A stretch of DNA of 64,000 nucleotides from Augochlora pura (GCF_028453695.1 NC_135772.1:7564001-7628000), one strand, 5' to 3'. Positions 50,401 to 64,000 are shown, numbered from the stretch's first letter. Program-made: numbers and translations. Notes: generated by a model from the sequence alone, not told the origin.

Positions 50401-53065
50401 CAGTTACAGGAACAAAAGATTGCATTTGCAAACCGCTTAAAAACATAGATAAGCCTAGAGTAATAAATCGAGGTAGACTTTTACTCTGCGTTGAGAGAGT
50501 CTGGAACGTATAAAACAATTATGGAATACAATACTTCCATCCAAAAAATTAAGGGAAGAGACTTGAATGCACAAATTAAGCAGTGAATTGTTATTTACCA
50601 ATAGTGGAATATTGGGTACCATTAATTTCATCTCTTTATCCTTTGACAATTCTGGTACAAAGTTTAATATCTTCTTGTGTTGATAACTTACAGTACCATT
50701 ATTGTGAAACACAATGTTTACTTTCTCCATGTCTTCTCTATAGAATGTTAAAATAATACACAATTCATAAGTTAAACAAAGATGTATGAGTATCAGTGTA
50801 CACATATATGTGCATATGTATAATATATGATATAAACAATGGCGACACTTAGTCATCTTAAAAGATAGATATCATTAATATATTATCTAATGGACTTTTA
50901 ATTTTGAAAAAAATATAACATACATTGAAGTATATTTTATCGTAACAATAAAAAAATCATCAAAATAATAAGACATTGACATATCTAGTGGTTAGTAGCG
51001 TATAATTACAAACAAAATTACAAGATTGAATTTACTCAGAGCTTTTGCAGTTCTTATAATAATGTGTGCTTGAATGATAATATTTCTTTAATAACATCTA
51101 GTGAAAATAAGCATACCTATATACGAATGGTCCAACTTCTTGCAATTTTGGTTTCTCATGAAATTGCAAAAAATTGTCAGTATTCGTTACGTTGAATATG
51201 TACACTTTGGTTAACCGTACCACGCCTGGTTTCTGCCAATATTGGAAAGAAAGCGATCCATTCCATAGCCGTAATTGCTGGAAAAGAATAACAGCTATCG
51301 TATCGATTCTACTTGATTTAATTTAATCCATTGATAACTATTATCGTTAACTGTAATTGTATTGTCTTTATTCTGTACATTTTTGATATAGTTCATTTAT
51401 TCACGATTACTGCAATTTATTATTAACGCAACGAAGGTAAGAGATTTGACTTACCTTCAAAATAATATAGTCCACCCACGGTATGCTGCTTAAGATAATG
51501 CCAATTACAAGTGTCAGAATTCCTATAAGTATTGCCGAAACTCTTCCTGTAACAGAAAAAAAATCGATTCGAATGCTGTATTAAATATTTCATTGAATAA
51601 TGTAATAAACATGTAAGTATATGTCTGAGAAGAATATCTATTTCGTTCACTTTAGGTAATACACAGTTGAGGCTAATTAAATCAACTGAAAATAGGTCGC
51701 GAACCTCAGACAACCTTGAAACGTTTAATATTTAACCTCTGTTACGATGCGAAATCCTTGGCACAAATAATTTTTTGCATCTAAATTTCGTATGCTGTAA
51801 TTTTATAATTTTTTGAAGTAATTTCACTGATTACGCGATTGATAATTAGTTTCCAGAAATTAAAGTCAGTATAAAAGAAGTCTACTACAGTTAATTTCAG
51901 AAACGTAAATGTATATATGCCTCATTGTGAAGAAAAAAGTTTACTTTGGGTCAAAGATCATGCTCATTCAACTCTTTCGAGTAATTGTGTCACGATTTTT
52001 TGTTACATTGTCTATCTATAGTATCTTCTTGAAATGCGAATTGGATATAATGTCAAGGCAATAAAAGTAGGTAATATGCATCGTTATCGTTTTTCACTTC
52101 ACCGCCCCAACTTTTATTATCCTTGAAGTTTTCAAGAGTAACTACTCACGGGCATGCCATTTTTAGTCAAGCTGTATTTAAAATACCATAATTTTTTACA
52201 TTTATCGTCATTATTGAATTAAAAATATTTCATTTTGACTTATCGTGCCAATTATTTCGTGGTAAGAGTAAAAGTGTAGCTCCACTGAAATATATGTCGC
52301 ACACAACACGCGAAACGAAGAAAAAGCAGCAGCAATAAATTATGATGTGAAGCTAATAGCTTTGCATGTTACTAACTACATAACTTGACTTACATATATG
52401 GCATAAAAAAAGAGGACTCCAGTTTTTCAGATAAACTGCTTATCCGATCCTAACATCGTTCCACATAGTGAATGGTATGCCAGTAACGTATTTTAAGCTT
52501 CGTAAGCATGATTTATACTAGTTAATTCGGTATACTAATTAATTTGGAGTTCTCTGGAGACAGTTTACAACCGTCATCGTGACTGGTTTGATGAAGTCAA
52601 AAACACGTGTAGCACTCTTTAATTGTGATCTTTACTACCAGATAAAAGTGTATATTATGATATAAAAACAATTTAGTGTTTCAATTTTATTATGTGTTTT
52701 ATATGGATATCCGCGTAATTAAGAACATCGTACAATATATGGCATGAATGTATTGTTTTCCGTATTTGGGAACAAGAAACTGCAATGTGCGTTACTGCGA
52801 CTGAAATGTTCATGTAAAAATTGGCATTGACTGAGAATAAATAAAAATTAGTAGTTGACCTTCGAATAAAAAGTGTACCGGTAACTTCGCAAGGGCCACA
52901 TGTGGATCTTGCGCAATCTGGGTTTCTCGTGTCCTGTTCGATAAAACAGCTATAAAAAAACGCACACCAAGTTTGGAGGGTTGTGTGAAGAGAAAGCTAA
53001 ATTAATGGTAGATTTTCGGGACTAATCGTACCTTCAGTTATTAATCCATTACAATGTGAAGACAT
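47402..53065 (-). CDS. Class B scavenger receptor, CD36 family
   Basis: Membrane receptor with two membrane spans and a large extracellular loop; family members bind or transfer lipids, lipoproteins and apoptotic or microbial ligands. Exons, in transcript order: 53065-53032, 51546-51455, 51277-51117, 50737-50599, 50500-50297, 49930-49786, 49312-49058, 48514-48396, 47827-47402; 524 residues, all phases consistent. Exon 1 encodes MSSHCNGLITE, completing the short cytoplasmic N-terminus before span 1 (SAILIGILTLVIGIILSSIP). Family landmarks: FNVTNTDNFL, KLQEVGPFVYRE, LNGLDRLPYWPNAPCN, FFPPRELTGDDIIHLWDKDI, a cysteine cluster (ECFCSDDMSTCPLDG), and APVYLSFPHFYKADP. Six NxS/T sites are visible in the loop. 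Span 2 (YGLILVGIIIIITVSAKV) is followed by a tail of about 56 residues ending IRV. Which insect subgroup it belongs to (croquemort, SCRB or other) is not resolved. Confidence 0.92.
48642..48848 (-). CDS. Possible nested small integral membrane protein (68 aa)
   Basis: Intact frame on the minus strand inside the intron between exons 7 and 8 of the scavenger receptor, same orientation. The N-terminus is charged and polar (SSSIKLKLITPENKPKEHQL), followed by one hydrophobic span at residues about 35-53 (VAPLIIVCIITVLLNVIF), then a short polar end (RTYNNSFGQIGLCF). The layout is that of a single-span tail-anchored or type III micro-protein. I do not recognise the family. It could be an unrelated nested gene, a retrocopy, or chance; its composition looks more protein-like than the usual AT-rich spurious frame. 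Confidence 0.35.
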   Translation of the reverse strand: MSSSIKLKLITPENKPKEHQLITELQSAHFIRFYVQVAPLIIVCIITVLLNVIFRTYNNSFGQIGLCF

Positions 53066-56000
53066 TTTAGAAGAAATAAATGAAGGATTGTAAAAATAGA
53101 GTTTTCAGCTTTAAATATTAATACATTTTTTATGCAATGAAAACTCTTTAAATTGTCAACAATTGTTCGACAATCAGAAACAGAATGTCCCAATACTCTT
53201 TACAGTCGTCGTATCTATGATTTTCACAAAATCAAATTGAAGTGGACAATGAATTAATCATTCGTGTAACCGATAATTGTAGACATAATTTCATAAGTAA
53301 ACGACTGCTGTTGGCATTGAGAAATGTCTTTATTCGATACAGCAGTACTTAACATTGAAAACGACGGAGTATGCTCAAAGGAGTTAATTTAAAATTGATG
53401 TAGCATGTACAGGAAGTAGGATGATACGAAGAAAGTACGCAATGAGGATCCATTGATGTAATTACGTTGACCTCGTGTTCTCATTTAAAATTTAAAGTGG
53501 AAATATAGGACAGATAATACAGTAGAGACTCTTTCCAAACATTTATTCTTAAAATATTCTAATATTATGGCCTAGTATAGAACTGAAACGAAATTTTTGG
53601 ATAATATAACGTTTTAGTATCGGTCTATTACAAAAATAAACCTTCTGATTAAAGTGTCTCTACGTACTTACAAAAACAAAACATCTTTTCAACTAATTGT
53701 AAATTAAACTTCTAATTTTCACCTAACAGATAGATAATATGTATTAGCAAATGAAAAATGTATTGATGAATTGAAGGAAATGTGATAATTAAACCAGAAA
53801 TTGGGATGCACTTATGCCACGTGAAAGTTCATAAAATATAAGAAAAATAATAGTTTTATGTTGTCGAAAAACAAGTTACCTTAATTTGAAATTCCATAAG
53901 GTTAGAAATTAAATTGTAAATTTGCACAAAGTACTGTAATCAAGTGATGAGTTTAGGATAAGAGATGGATCGTTGTATATAAATTCTAAATACATATACT
54001 TTTTAAAAAATTTATTTTTGATAAAAAAGATTTTAATTACGAAACGTCACAATTGTCAAAAAAATTCGTGGAAGGTATTGAAAATCGAAAGGTTTTGTAC
54101 AAGTAACACGTACAGGATATTTTAATATCTAAAAAACATTTGTTACTTTAACATTGAGTTATAAATAAACTTATATATTTATATATGTAGCAGTTTTTAC
54201 ATTGTATAATGCGAAGCGTATTTGTTTTAAATGTGTAAGGCTCTAAGACGTGAAATCCGGGTTGTAAACGTTCGTTTTTTAAAATATCTTTCGAGAGTTT
54301 CACTCTCTATTCAAGGTTGAACGACAGAATTCTAAGAACAGATAATATAAGGTTTAGTCACTCGATACACTTCTTAGGTGATGCTGTAGGGCTTGTCTTT
54401 CCACTGAATACATTAGTTTTATAGGACCTTGGATTTTGGAAGAACTTGTTCATCGACCTCACCGAAATATTTCATAACTGACAATTTATATTGATATTAG
54501 AGAGCTATTATTCGTTTGCGTAATCATTTTTAATAACACCGTAAAACAAATTTGATCTATAACGTTTGTTATTTTAGAATTTTGAACTCATTTTATATAT
54601 TTATATATCTTTAATATTAGATAAACATTAGTCAGACACTATAATTTGTTTTATAGTGTCCTTCTTCCTATTAAAATGATTTAATTGAAGATTGTAAGAT
54701 TGATTTGATCTTATTGTTTTAATTATTTTTACACCTTCACGAACTTTCTCCATTAAAATATATTTGCCATACCTTTGTGCAAGAATCGAGAATAATGTTA
54801 TCTTTATACAACTTTACTTTGACGATCTTCAGTATTTGACTTATGTGGAAATTTTCAGAATTTAAACATCAAGGCGTATTTCGTCGAAGTTATAGGGATG
54901 AATACTTTTAAATAAACGTCATAGCAGTTAGTGTCAGTGCCAAGAACGTCAATATTACATTTCACCACGCGGGAATTCCCCCGACTTTTATATCTCAGAG
55001 TCAGAATTTTGTGCAAATGATGTAAGTTTGCACAATCCTGACTCATTCGTGCGTATCGTCATCTCTATTCGGTCAAATGCAAGAGTATTATGTTACAATT
55101 GTCCAGCTAGAATTTTTACGGTAACGAAAATTATGGTGCATTCGAAATGAAAATGGTTTCTACCAGCCCGACAAAAGAATACCAAATCACTTGCTGCTGA
55201 ATAAGAAGCGGTTCAATGGTGTTCGATAATCATCGCTAACCATTACATAATTTTACGATCTCTCCTTTCTCGGAGATCAGCTCTGACCACCTCCGTTAAA
55301 ATTCGCTTTCTTCATGTGACCTCGGGTAGCTGAGAATATCGAAAATCTGTCAGCGACTTACAGTGAAATTCGTCTTAGTTCATGCATAAGATCAAATCTT
55401 CGGGATTTCGTTCATCGATAATTTAACCGCCTGCATTGAATTTTTAATTTCTTGTTGCATACATCTCGGGCATTCTATTAATTACATGCAATCTTTTTAA
55501 GGACTTGAGAGAAATTGAGTTTTTATGTAGGCCAATAGACCGTTATTATGAGGATCAGAATGACAGATATCTAAGTGGTATGCAACCGCTATAGATATAG
55601 TGTTCGAATACATACATATACATATGTGTACTTCATTACCATGCTTTCTCTCACACTGGTAATTTCATTATCAATTCGATATTATGTCACTAAAGTGATG
55701 TTACGTGTATGCATAATTTAACTACAAACACACGTACACGCGGGAAATGTGTTCGAATTCACGAGTTTTAGTAGTTCTGTTATAACTGTTATATCAGTTA
55801 AGTATGTAATATTACATTTTAATATCTGATATTAACGTTTCTAGGGATACTGTCACGTATGTGTACGTTTAGTTTTCTTAAAATTATGATTATTCTAAGC
55901 GTAAAGAAAATGAGTATCAGTTGAAAAACTATTAATTACAAAATCCTTAAACAATACGGAACAAAAGGTTAAATAAAAAAGAAACAATTAAATAGATTCT

Positions 56001-59000
56001 TCCCTGAAGAGGTTAATAATTTCAAGACATTAAATTTAAGGTGTCAATATCCTCAGATTTTTTAAATTTTATTCCCATTTATTTTTATTATAAATACATA
56101 AAATAGAAATCAATATTTATTTATATGTTCACAATAAATGTGAATCGTGTCGTAATAACTAAAGACAATAATATAAATATTCCAAAATTAAGGAAAGTAA
56201 TGAAAAATTTGATACTTTTAATCCTAAATGATTGTTATTTTGATAAATGCATTTGTTTAATGCAACAACGAATCTTGATTATTTTTTAAGCTATCAAGCA
56301 AATAATATAAATGTATGTCTACGAAAAGTTGGTGCACAGTATGGAATTTGATGAGGATAATCGCGTTGTTTCATAAAAACTGTTCACTCGTCAAGGTTCG
56401 CTGAGCGGAAGCTACGTTTGCAATCATGTTTCTTATAATGCAAGGGGAATGATCTCCAAGGAATGGAACGTATAGTTCACTCGATCTTCATTATATCAAC
56501 CTTAATTACACTAGGAGTACCCATGTAGCAACTGCTTCAATTAGTAATTCTATTCGGGGAAAATTTTGTCAGGCATAACCCAGAATTTAATTAGGTAAGT
56601 TGGTCTAAAAATATTTAAAGATAATGTTTAAAAAAGAAATTATAGGTTTTAAAATACTTATATCCACATTTACTTGTATTGTAATAGATATTAAATTAAT
56701 TTAACATTCATGCATTTAAATTACTTTATGAATAAAAGCGAATAGTATGGAAACAAGAGTATAATATATCTATGTGTATAATATTTAATAATTTCTGAAA
56801 ATATAAATATACATGCTATATTATCCAACATTTCCATTTGGATCACGTAACTTGATTAGTATAATGTTACAGCTAATGTAAGGGCAAACTCAACAATGTA
56901 CTCTACGTCGACCTTCAAGACCTTTAATGACCTTCCAAGGTGTTCCTCGAAAAGTATAACTAACATAGAGAATGATGTTCCTGCTTCCCATAGGGCCTCG
57001 TTGATGTAATAAAAAGAGTGAAGATATTTCAGGTGAAACTGTTAGGTGACTCACCATCCGTACATATTAGTGTTAACGCAAATCCCTAATAGTGACCAAG
57101 GTGGCTGACGTAGCACTATTCAGTCTGCAGAGGCTTTTATGGTAGGGCTCTAGTTGATGTGTTTGGTCATTTGACCATTGGTTGACGTAGGTACGTTTCT
57201 GAGAGAGTGTCGAGAAAAAATTGGGTATGATAGGCAACCAGATGTTACGATTACTCGGGAACGAGGTCATTGTTCCTAGCGATCCTGTCTACGGAATGGG
57301 AAAGACTAATGATCTATGAATGTTTAATAACTTTTCTGTGTCACCTTATTTCCCTAAAAAGTAATCAATCAAAAGATTTTTGTATTTTCCATTATGTTTT
57401 AAAATGTTTCAAGTTGGGGGAAAGACTATGTTTACTTCGTAAATATAATGAACAGCTGCGGAAGAAGTCCATCAAAATCGATGCAGAATTGCTAAAGTAA
57501 ATAATTATCAAGGTGTTACAATCGAAACCATCGAGTTTGGCGTTGTTCCTTATAAGTTCTGGTAAAAGGACTTATGTTCAACTACATTGTACCTACCCCG
57601 AAATGCCAATAAGTCTACCGTGATATTTCTTTCGATTTCAATTTTTAACATACAGTATTTTATTCCGAAAGTTATGGAACTCGAAAGACAGGATGAGACG
57701 CTTTGGAGCAGTAAACATTTTGCTGTTTACATTGATTGACAACTCGTTACTGCGTTCCAGTTCGAAACAAAGTATGATAGCCCCGAGTGAGCAAAATGAT
57801 ACGGCATAAGCACGCATATTTATGTTTCTGATCTCATCACAGACGTATTGCGTATACACTACTTTGGTTCTATTCTTTCCCTTCGTGGGAAAAAGGTTGC
57901 AAAATCACGCTCTTTATTTAACGATAACGAATGTAAGCAAAGCAATTGTAATGAATGTTGAATGCCATTTTGAAGAATCTAACATATTAATATATCGGTG
58001 ATACGGTTACGTATTTTCTCACATGCTCGCTTGAGATCATGCACACAGCTGCTCATCAATCGATTGAATACTAGAGTAATTTCTGTTTGCCATTGTTAAA
58101 AAACTTTTCAAGGTATGTAAACAAATCTGATATTGCAACGAAAGAATTTAATTAATTAATTAAATAATATAATTAATTTTAGTTTTAATTTATAACTTAC
58201 CAAAGAATAAATAGTTAATTTTATTAATAAATGGAAAAATGATTTCTCTTACTATTTAAATAAATATTTATTTATTAAATATTTATTATTTATTTATTTA
58301 TTAAATATTTATTATTTATTTATTTATTAAATGTAAATAACTAATAAATCCTAAGAGTGGCCAGAAACAAAAACTTTTATGTCTTTGATTGAGTGTGCCA
58401 CTCGAAAATGTATCGTTTTATGTGTTTCCTTCGTAAGATATGTATATAATCTGACTTTCTTAACGGTCTTGCTGCTATCGTGCTATTGAACGTTTGCCTC
58501 AAAGCTGGGTTTAGCGCGAGTCATTGTCATTAAGCAAAAACACACAGCACATATTTTAAATATTTTCTACCGTATACTTACAGTCATTTAGGTATTTCTA
58601 CACGGATTCTCAGAATTGCATTATGACGGTATTCATGTAATATCGATAAAATCTAGTTACTTGTTTTTGTGTCTTCCCCTACAAATATCCCCCTTGTTAT
58701 AATTTTTTCGAACACATAAGTGCTTTAAGCAAATGTTATTTAATTCGCGTGTTGAAAATGTGCAGCAATGAATCGTTATGTTCGGAATCCTTTCAACACA
58801 ACTGGATTTGTGCGTACACTAACATTTCAACACTGCCTAGTGTATTATCCCAAATGTGACGAAAAAGGAACAAATATTTACATAATACCTTTCGATTCTT
58901 TAAGAAATTATAACGATACAAGAGCAAAAATTAATTCGGAAGGATCGAAGTATTTGCAATAGTTTCGGCAACATTTCCGTCTTATCCTAATAGGGTGTTC

Positions 59001-59456
59001 CGTACATGCAACTTTTGAAGGTGCATAAACGTATACTATCACGTCTACATATCAAATGACTTCTGGTAGTATCAGCTGATTCTGAGATAGTCATTAATGT
59101 GAACTTTCACCAATGGTATTCCGTTACTCTAAAATGTTTTTTATACATTCTTTTCCTATAGCCGTTAAAGAAATGTTGTCTTTATACAAGATCAGTTACT
59201 CTCTCTTTATTAACATACACTACGTTAAAAATAATTACTTTATATATTAAACTAAATGTATTAGACTTTCTAATTTGATTTAATAAAAATCATATGCTGT
59301 TCATAAATTTCAGTTTAAAAATTATTATTCTCATCGGATAAGGAATAGCTTAAAATTTATCATGCACTTCTTCGCTGTCACGTAAACTCTAAAGAAAACA
59401 TATTTTAGGCAATTTTATACATGCACAGTAAGATAAAACCATTAAGATTTATTGTT
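53066..59456. other. Upstream region of the scavenger receptor and intergenic DNA
   Basis: AT-rich with no supported gene. Reading frames at 54855-55046, 57073-57270 and 57270-57500 lack signal peptides, known motifs or convincing splice context. A plus-strand frame at 58768-58962 is noted but not assigned. The promoter of the minus-strand receptor should lie just above 53065, but no clear TATA element was seen. Confidence 0.45.
58256..58332. repeat. 26-bp AT-rich tandem repeat
   Basis: ATTAAAT recurs at 58274, 58300 and 58326 with an otherwise identical 26-base unit made of TTTATT words, giving a little over two copies. Confidence 0.9.
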
Positions 59457-59462
59457 TTTATT
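59457..59462 (-). terminator. Polyadenylation signal of the candidate peptide gene
   Basis: TTTATT on the plus strand (AATAAA on minus), 17 bases beyond the stop codon of the frame at 59479-59703. Confidence 0.4.
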
Positions 59463-59478
59463 CGAATTAATATCTTAA

Positions 59479-59703
59479 TCAACATTGGCTGTCCGTTATC
59501 TTTCTATAATTTCCATGTGATAATAACACGTAAACAACTTTCAACGAGGAAAAATGTAAATTATGAAAATGCATGAAAAAAGTAATAAATATATGCACTG
59601 CGGCATGTGCATTGTTATGAAACTTTGATGATTCCCTGATGACCACTGCGGCGGTAGTTCCCCACAAAACAAGTGTAATGAGAAATATCCTCAAAGTAGT
59701 CAT
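59479..59703 (-). CDS. Candidate small secreted peptide (74 aa)
   Basis: A single-exon frame opens with a good signal peptide (MTTLRIFLITLVLWGTTAAV), probably cleaved after TTAA or close by. The start context is GACACATGA. The rest is histidine- and phenylalanine-rich (HNNAHAAVHIFITFFMHFHN) and ends with a lone cysteine. An AATAAA lies 17 bases after the stop, consistent with a complete one-exon gene. Alternatively only the first part is coding and splices at a weak donor (GCA|GTGCAT), with further exons to the left. I do not recognise the family; neuropeptide, venom-like or immune peptide are all untested guesses. Confidence 0.4.
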   Translation of the reverse strand: MTTLRIFLITLVLWGTTAAVVIRESSKFHNNAHAAVHIFITFFMHFHNLHFSSLKVVYVLLSHGNYRKITDSQC

Positions 59704-62700
59704 GTGTCATTTCCTGTTTGTCTAGGTAGAAGTACAGTTATCCTTCAATTGTCAGTAAGAAGGTACAAATGCATAATATGCTCGTAGTACTGTTTATATG
59801 ATTCTTATACTCATAAGGACACAGATTTTTCATTTCAGAGACATATCACTGAAACCATTTTAATCACGTGCTGAGATAATTAAATTATTCCTATCTAATG
59901 GATATTAAAAAGTTTATTTTATTTGGAAATCCATTACGGTAAAAATTCGGAACTGACACAACATGCAACGTTTACGACAGAACACAGAATATTGACGAAA
60001 AAATAATGACATTTTGACATTCTAAAACACTATACCTACGTTTGGACAAAATAGCTGAAAATAATTTACTGCACGTGACGCCAGTATTTTTCCATCGTTG
60101 ATGAATAAATTAAGTTTTTTAGAATCTTGCGGAGTTGGGTAACAAATAAAAGCAGAAACTCTCCCGTGTTCTTTGTTCCTTTTCGGACGGAAAAGAATTT
60201 ATTTCCGCTTCTCCTTGTTTTACTACAAGTCAGTTATTTACACACAACAAACTTTGAGTCATCAAATTATTTTTATAGTATGATCACGTTATTATCTTAA
60301 TCGAAGTGTAATTTTATTGTTTATTTTATTGTGTTTTGTCGCACTTTATTGTACTTTATTCCACTTGTTACACTTACTCTTCTTATTATTGTCTCTTTAT
60401 TCGCTCTATCTACTATTTACTTATGTATTATTGTTTATATGATATTGTCAAGATAAATTAATTAGACAATCTTTTTATGTGATCTTAGCGCGTATTATGT
60501 ATATTACTAATTTAATATTTTATTTGATATCTATTCTATTTACTTCATTTACCGTATTTATTCTATTTATTATTAGCCAATGTTGTCGTTATCTTACTTA
60601 TTCCAATTTATCCTATTTTATTTATTACTTATGATATTTTAGCGTGAGCTCAATGTAATATATTTATGGCTATCTATAACTAAATAATATCAAGGTCAAT
60701 ATATTTATTAACTAAGTTGTTACTGTTTAGACAAATTGGTATAATTTATTGCAGTGAATAGATGAATCGTAAAAGTTCGTATAACAAGAATTGCTTTCGA
60801 TAATGACGATGCATTGTCATCATACTATCTGTAGCAGAACGTAACTCGTACAGTTTCCGTTGTTAACAATTAAATACTGTTTTATTATGCTGCGATTATA
60901 TAAGTGGAGATTATAACATTGACAATTAAGTAACGTTTATACATTTTTCTTTCCGATTATGTACGTGCGTAAAAATATTCATGCATGCAACGTTTGTTAT
61001 GAGTCTTTGGAGACTCTTGTGCGATAATTGTCTCAACACAGTGCGAAGTATTTTATGGATAGATAAGAGGTTATTCGCCAAATACTTTAATTGGAGCTAA
61101 TAAAAGTCAACCGGTTTAAAACGATAGAGAAGTTGGGTAAACGCATATGATGGCTCTAGGCGGTTAGTTCCTGCGCAAGGCTGCACTGTTGCGTTAGTTT
61201 TTCTTCATGGTCTGAAAACTGCTATTCTGACAACGATAAGCAGGAAATATACCATGTTTTATTCTAGTTTATTTATTATTTGACGAACTGCGGCGAGATG
61301 CAAGGATATATATTCGATTCGACCAAATTCATGTGATCGTCACATTTTATTCGTCAATTAATATTTATGTACTTGATAAGTTTGGAAAGTTTGAACATTA
61401 TATTTAAAGGGAAATGATTGATCGCATTCTCTTAAGTTGGAAAATATACGATGAATTTCAATTACTTCACCATTCGTTTTATACCCCGATAAATACGTCA
61501 CTATTTGCCAGCATTGAACTATTTTTTTACGTTATCTTACTTGAATTTATGAGACTGAAACCGTGAAACGATTTGATCTAGACAGTGCAACGTGCGTAAT
61601 AAATGATGTACACGCAATCTACTTTTACAAGAATTTCTTAAACGCTTGAACCCTCGAAACTTTCTATGGTTGATTTCTTAATATTTCCCGTCTAAAGTTT
61701 CCGTTTCAGTGAAAATGAATGAGCGGAGGAAATGCGAATATTATTTAAACGATATTAGTGCGCTAGTGATAATGGCTTTTCAATACAGGCTTTTACTAAA
61801 GCTTTTTTAAATTAAATTAAGCTATAGTCAATGTTTCACAATAATTTTACATATATTTGTACAGAAAGACAAGTTAAAGCATGAACTAGTGATCTTTTAA
61901 GTAAATACATACTCGGTTTCGTATGTATAAAGGATGAAGCATTTACCAGAAATAAAAATAAATTGCCAGATCAATATATCATATAAATTGCCTATATCTG
62001 GCATAAATTGCCAGAAATAAATTGCCTTATAAACGTTTGAAATACGTATGCACATAAGCAGTAGGTATTTACAGAAAACTTTGAGTAAAAGGAGGAAGAT
62101 TTATACGTGCTTCGAAAGGAAACCAAAGTAAAAAAAACTTTGACTAACTACTGCAAGGTCATCTATGCAGTTAGTTATGATATAAAAGGTCGTTTAATTT
62201 GTGTTGACGCGAGCTACAGTAATATGAAGTAAAAATTCTTCCGTGCAATTTAATAAAAATGAAGATGGCCTTGATTTTTTGGACTAAAACGTTTTTCCTG
62301 AAATTTTTGACGATGCCATCTGTAATTGATCAGAAACTGATTAACTTCAGTTAGGAACATGTCACTTTGGAAATGCCACACACTGTTACGTTCCAACTCA
62401 TGTTCGTTGTAGCAACGTATACATTTTTTCGTATACTTCGTGTCTCTCGAAATATTTTAGCATTGCACTTTCAATCCGTCACACTGTATATTGCCAACCA
62501 GAAGTTGCAATAAATTTTACTTCAAAATTGCACGTTCTGTACGTGAGGTTTCCTTAAAAATTTATCTTACTGCCTCGTTCGCGATACTGTCGATGCCCAA
62601 TTGGAAGTGAAACCATAACTGGCAATCATCGCTACGTTCCATTCTAGAGGGTACTATCGACTACGATGACTACCATCACAGGTAACAAACACTTTAAGTA

Positions 62701-64000
62701 ACGGTTCCATGGGAATGAGCCGAGGAAAATAACTATATCGGCATTGTGAAATTTGTTGAAGTACAGAAGATGCCTATATCATCTATTTGCAAATATACAT
62801 TGTATGATGTTTTACTATCCAAAATATGAAATAAAAAGAAGATTAAGTGGCACCATATCTCCGCGGTAAACAGTTAAAATCCACTTTAGTAAAGTAGAAT
62901 TTAGTAGTTCACCGAAGTAAACTAATCGGATCGTGACGATATGCGCTCTTGGTTATCCAGAGTGTAAAAATGGAACGTGTTTAGTCACAATGAGCATTTG
63001 ATAAGTGCAACTTGTTTTGTATACTTGGATAATTGATATATGCATTGATACGAGAACCATGCGATCAATGCCGTATGATTAATATGGCAAGACGCTTTCA
63101 AATAATTTAACGAAACTATGTGAAGAACAAAAGAAGTTGTATGTATACAGCAATCTAACAAACTATTTGTACGGCATATGCTAGTTATACATTTTGTTTC
63201 CACTTTGTAAGTACATATATCTTCAGTAGTTCCCTCTAAAATAACGATTTATCCTTATAAGTAAAGTTCTATAAAAGTATTGGTAACAGTTCTATATGCA
63301 TGCTTAAGACGTACATTGCTTAGAATATAGAATCAAAATAGATTTAATTAACGAACAACCGTCGAACAATTGTTTCGCTTATAAATATTTTTGTTATTCT
63401 ATTTCTTTGTATTTCGATTGTTCCGGTACAATCACACATTTGAATTTTGAAGTTAATAAAAAGATTAACAAGTTTCTTGCGGCATCGACCTTATGTAACC
63501 TGTTATTCACGCTGTGTTGACTGCCGGTGGCCCATGAACGTGCACCTCCTTATTTAACAAAGTACGAAATATGTAGTCTGAAGGCGAAGTCTAGAGTGGG
63601 TCATCGATGATTGGCAAAAAACCTGAGAGCCGAGAAACTTGCAAATAGAGTAATAACATTCCAGTTTGACCCTAATCTCTGTGAAATAGAAATCTCCTTT
63701 TACTTAACAGTGAACAGCACAATCTAAGACGATCCATATGCAACGGTATATCTCAGTAATCCTTCTATTATTTGGAAAGCTATTTTCCTAACTGATTCTA
63801 ACAACGTGGAGGTTCTACCGTCTTCTAACTTGGATGGACAACATGCGAGATAAAATGTGATTTCTAAACGTTTTTAAAATAAATGTACCACAGTATAATA
63901 TGTAATACAATATTTACATATATTTATATAAATATGTATTATATATTATATATTTATTATTTAAATATATACAATATTTATCTTTTAATACCCGACGAAT
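59704..64000. other. Terminal intergenic region
   Basis: No gene could be supported. A stretch at 60290-60660 is strongly T-rich on the plus strand, with many TTTATT and TATTTA words. The last 110 bases are an almost pure A/T segment with near-palindromic TATATTTATATAAATATG. Confidence 0.5.

Noticed and set aside
57270..57500. 76-residue plus-strand frame
   Set aside because: No signal peptide or motif, no splice or polyadenylation context, low-information composition.
1..64000. tRNA, rRNA and CRISPR signals
   Set aside because: Scanning by eye for the T-arm GTTCRANNC pattern and its complement found no cloverleaf; no regularly spaced short repeats or rRNA core motifs were seen.

Overview
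The window looks like nuclear DNA of an insect, most likely a hymenopteran (bee, wasp or ant). It is AT-rich with long non-coding stretches, and GC content rises in the coding exons. Genes are split by GT-AG introns. Two genes carry Rebers-Riddiford (RR) arthropod cuticle domains, and there is a conserved cytoplasmic dynein intermediate chain gene. Placement within Hymenoptera is inferred from general character, not from a search.

Layout: (1) 1129-3236, plus: a two-exon RR cuticular protein gene with a tiny first exon. (2) About 11 kb follows with no gene I can support. (3) 14557-18821, plus: a second RR cuticular protein gene with three exons, a TATA box and a polyadenylation signal. (4) 22772-27633, minus: a nine-exon SLC17-like major-facilitator transporter. 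(5) About 5 kb of repeat-rich DNA with a few exon-like islands. (6) 32800-44898, plus: a 13-exon cytoplasmic dynein 1 intermediate chain gene (short wing / DYNC1I orthologue), with three very small symmetric exons in its variable N-terminal half and a row of inverted-repeat elements in one intron. (7) 47402-53065, minus: a nine-exon class B scavenger receptor (CD36 family), with a small single-membrane-span reading frame nested in an intron on the same strand. (8) 53-64 kb: mostly AT-rich DNA, with a candidate single-exon secreted peptide at 59479-59703 (minus) and simple repeats.

I assembled every multi-exon model by hand from splice signals, reading phase and remembered family alignments. 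In all five multi-exon genes the exon lengths sum to a multiple of three and the phases agree at every junction. The weakest junctions are exon 4 to 5 and exon 6 to 7 of the SLC17-like gene, and the exon 2 acceptor of the second cuticle gene.

The genes do not form one pathway. The two cuticle genes are probably local paralogues secreted by epidermis. The transporter, motor subunit and receptor are unrelated neighbours. I found no tRNA, rRNA, CRISPR array or intact autonomous transposon. The items most worth a second look are the altered charged residues in the SLC17-like transporter, the microexon cluster and NAGNAG acceptor of the dynein gene, three back-to-back inverted-repeat elements, the nested 68-residue membrane reading frame, and a perfect 12-bp hairpin at 21976-22010.
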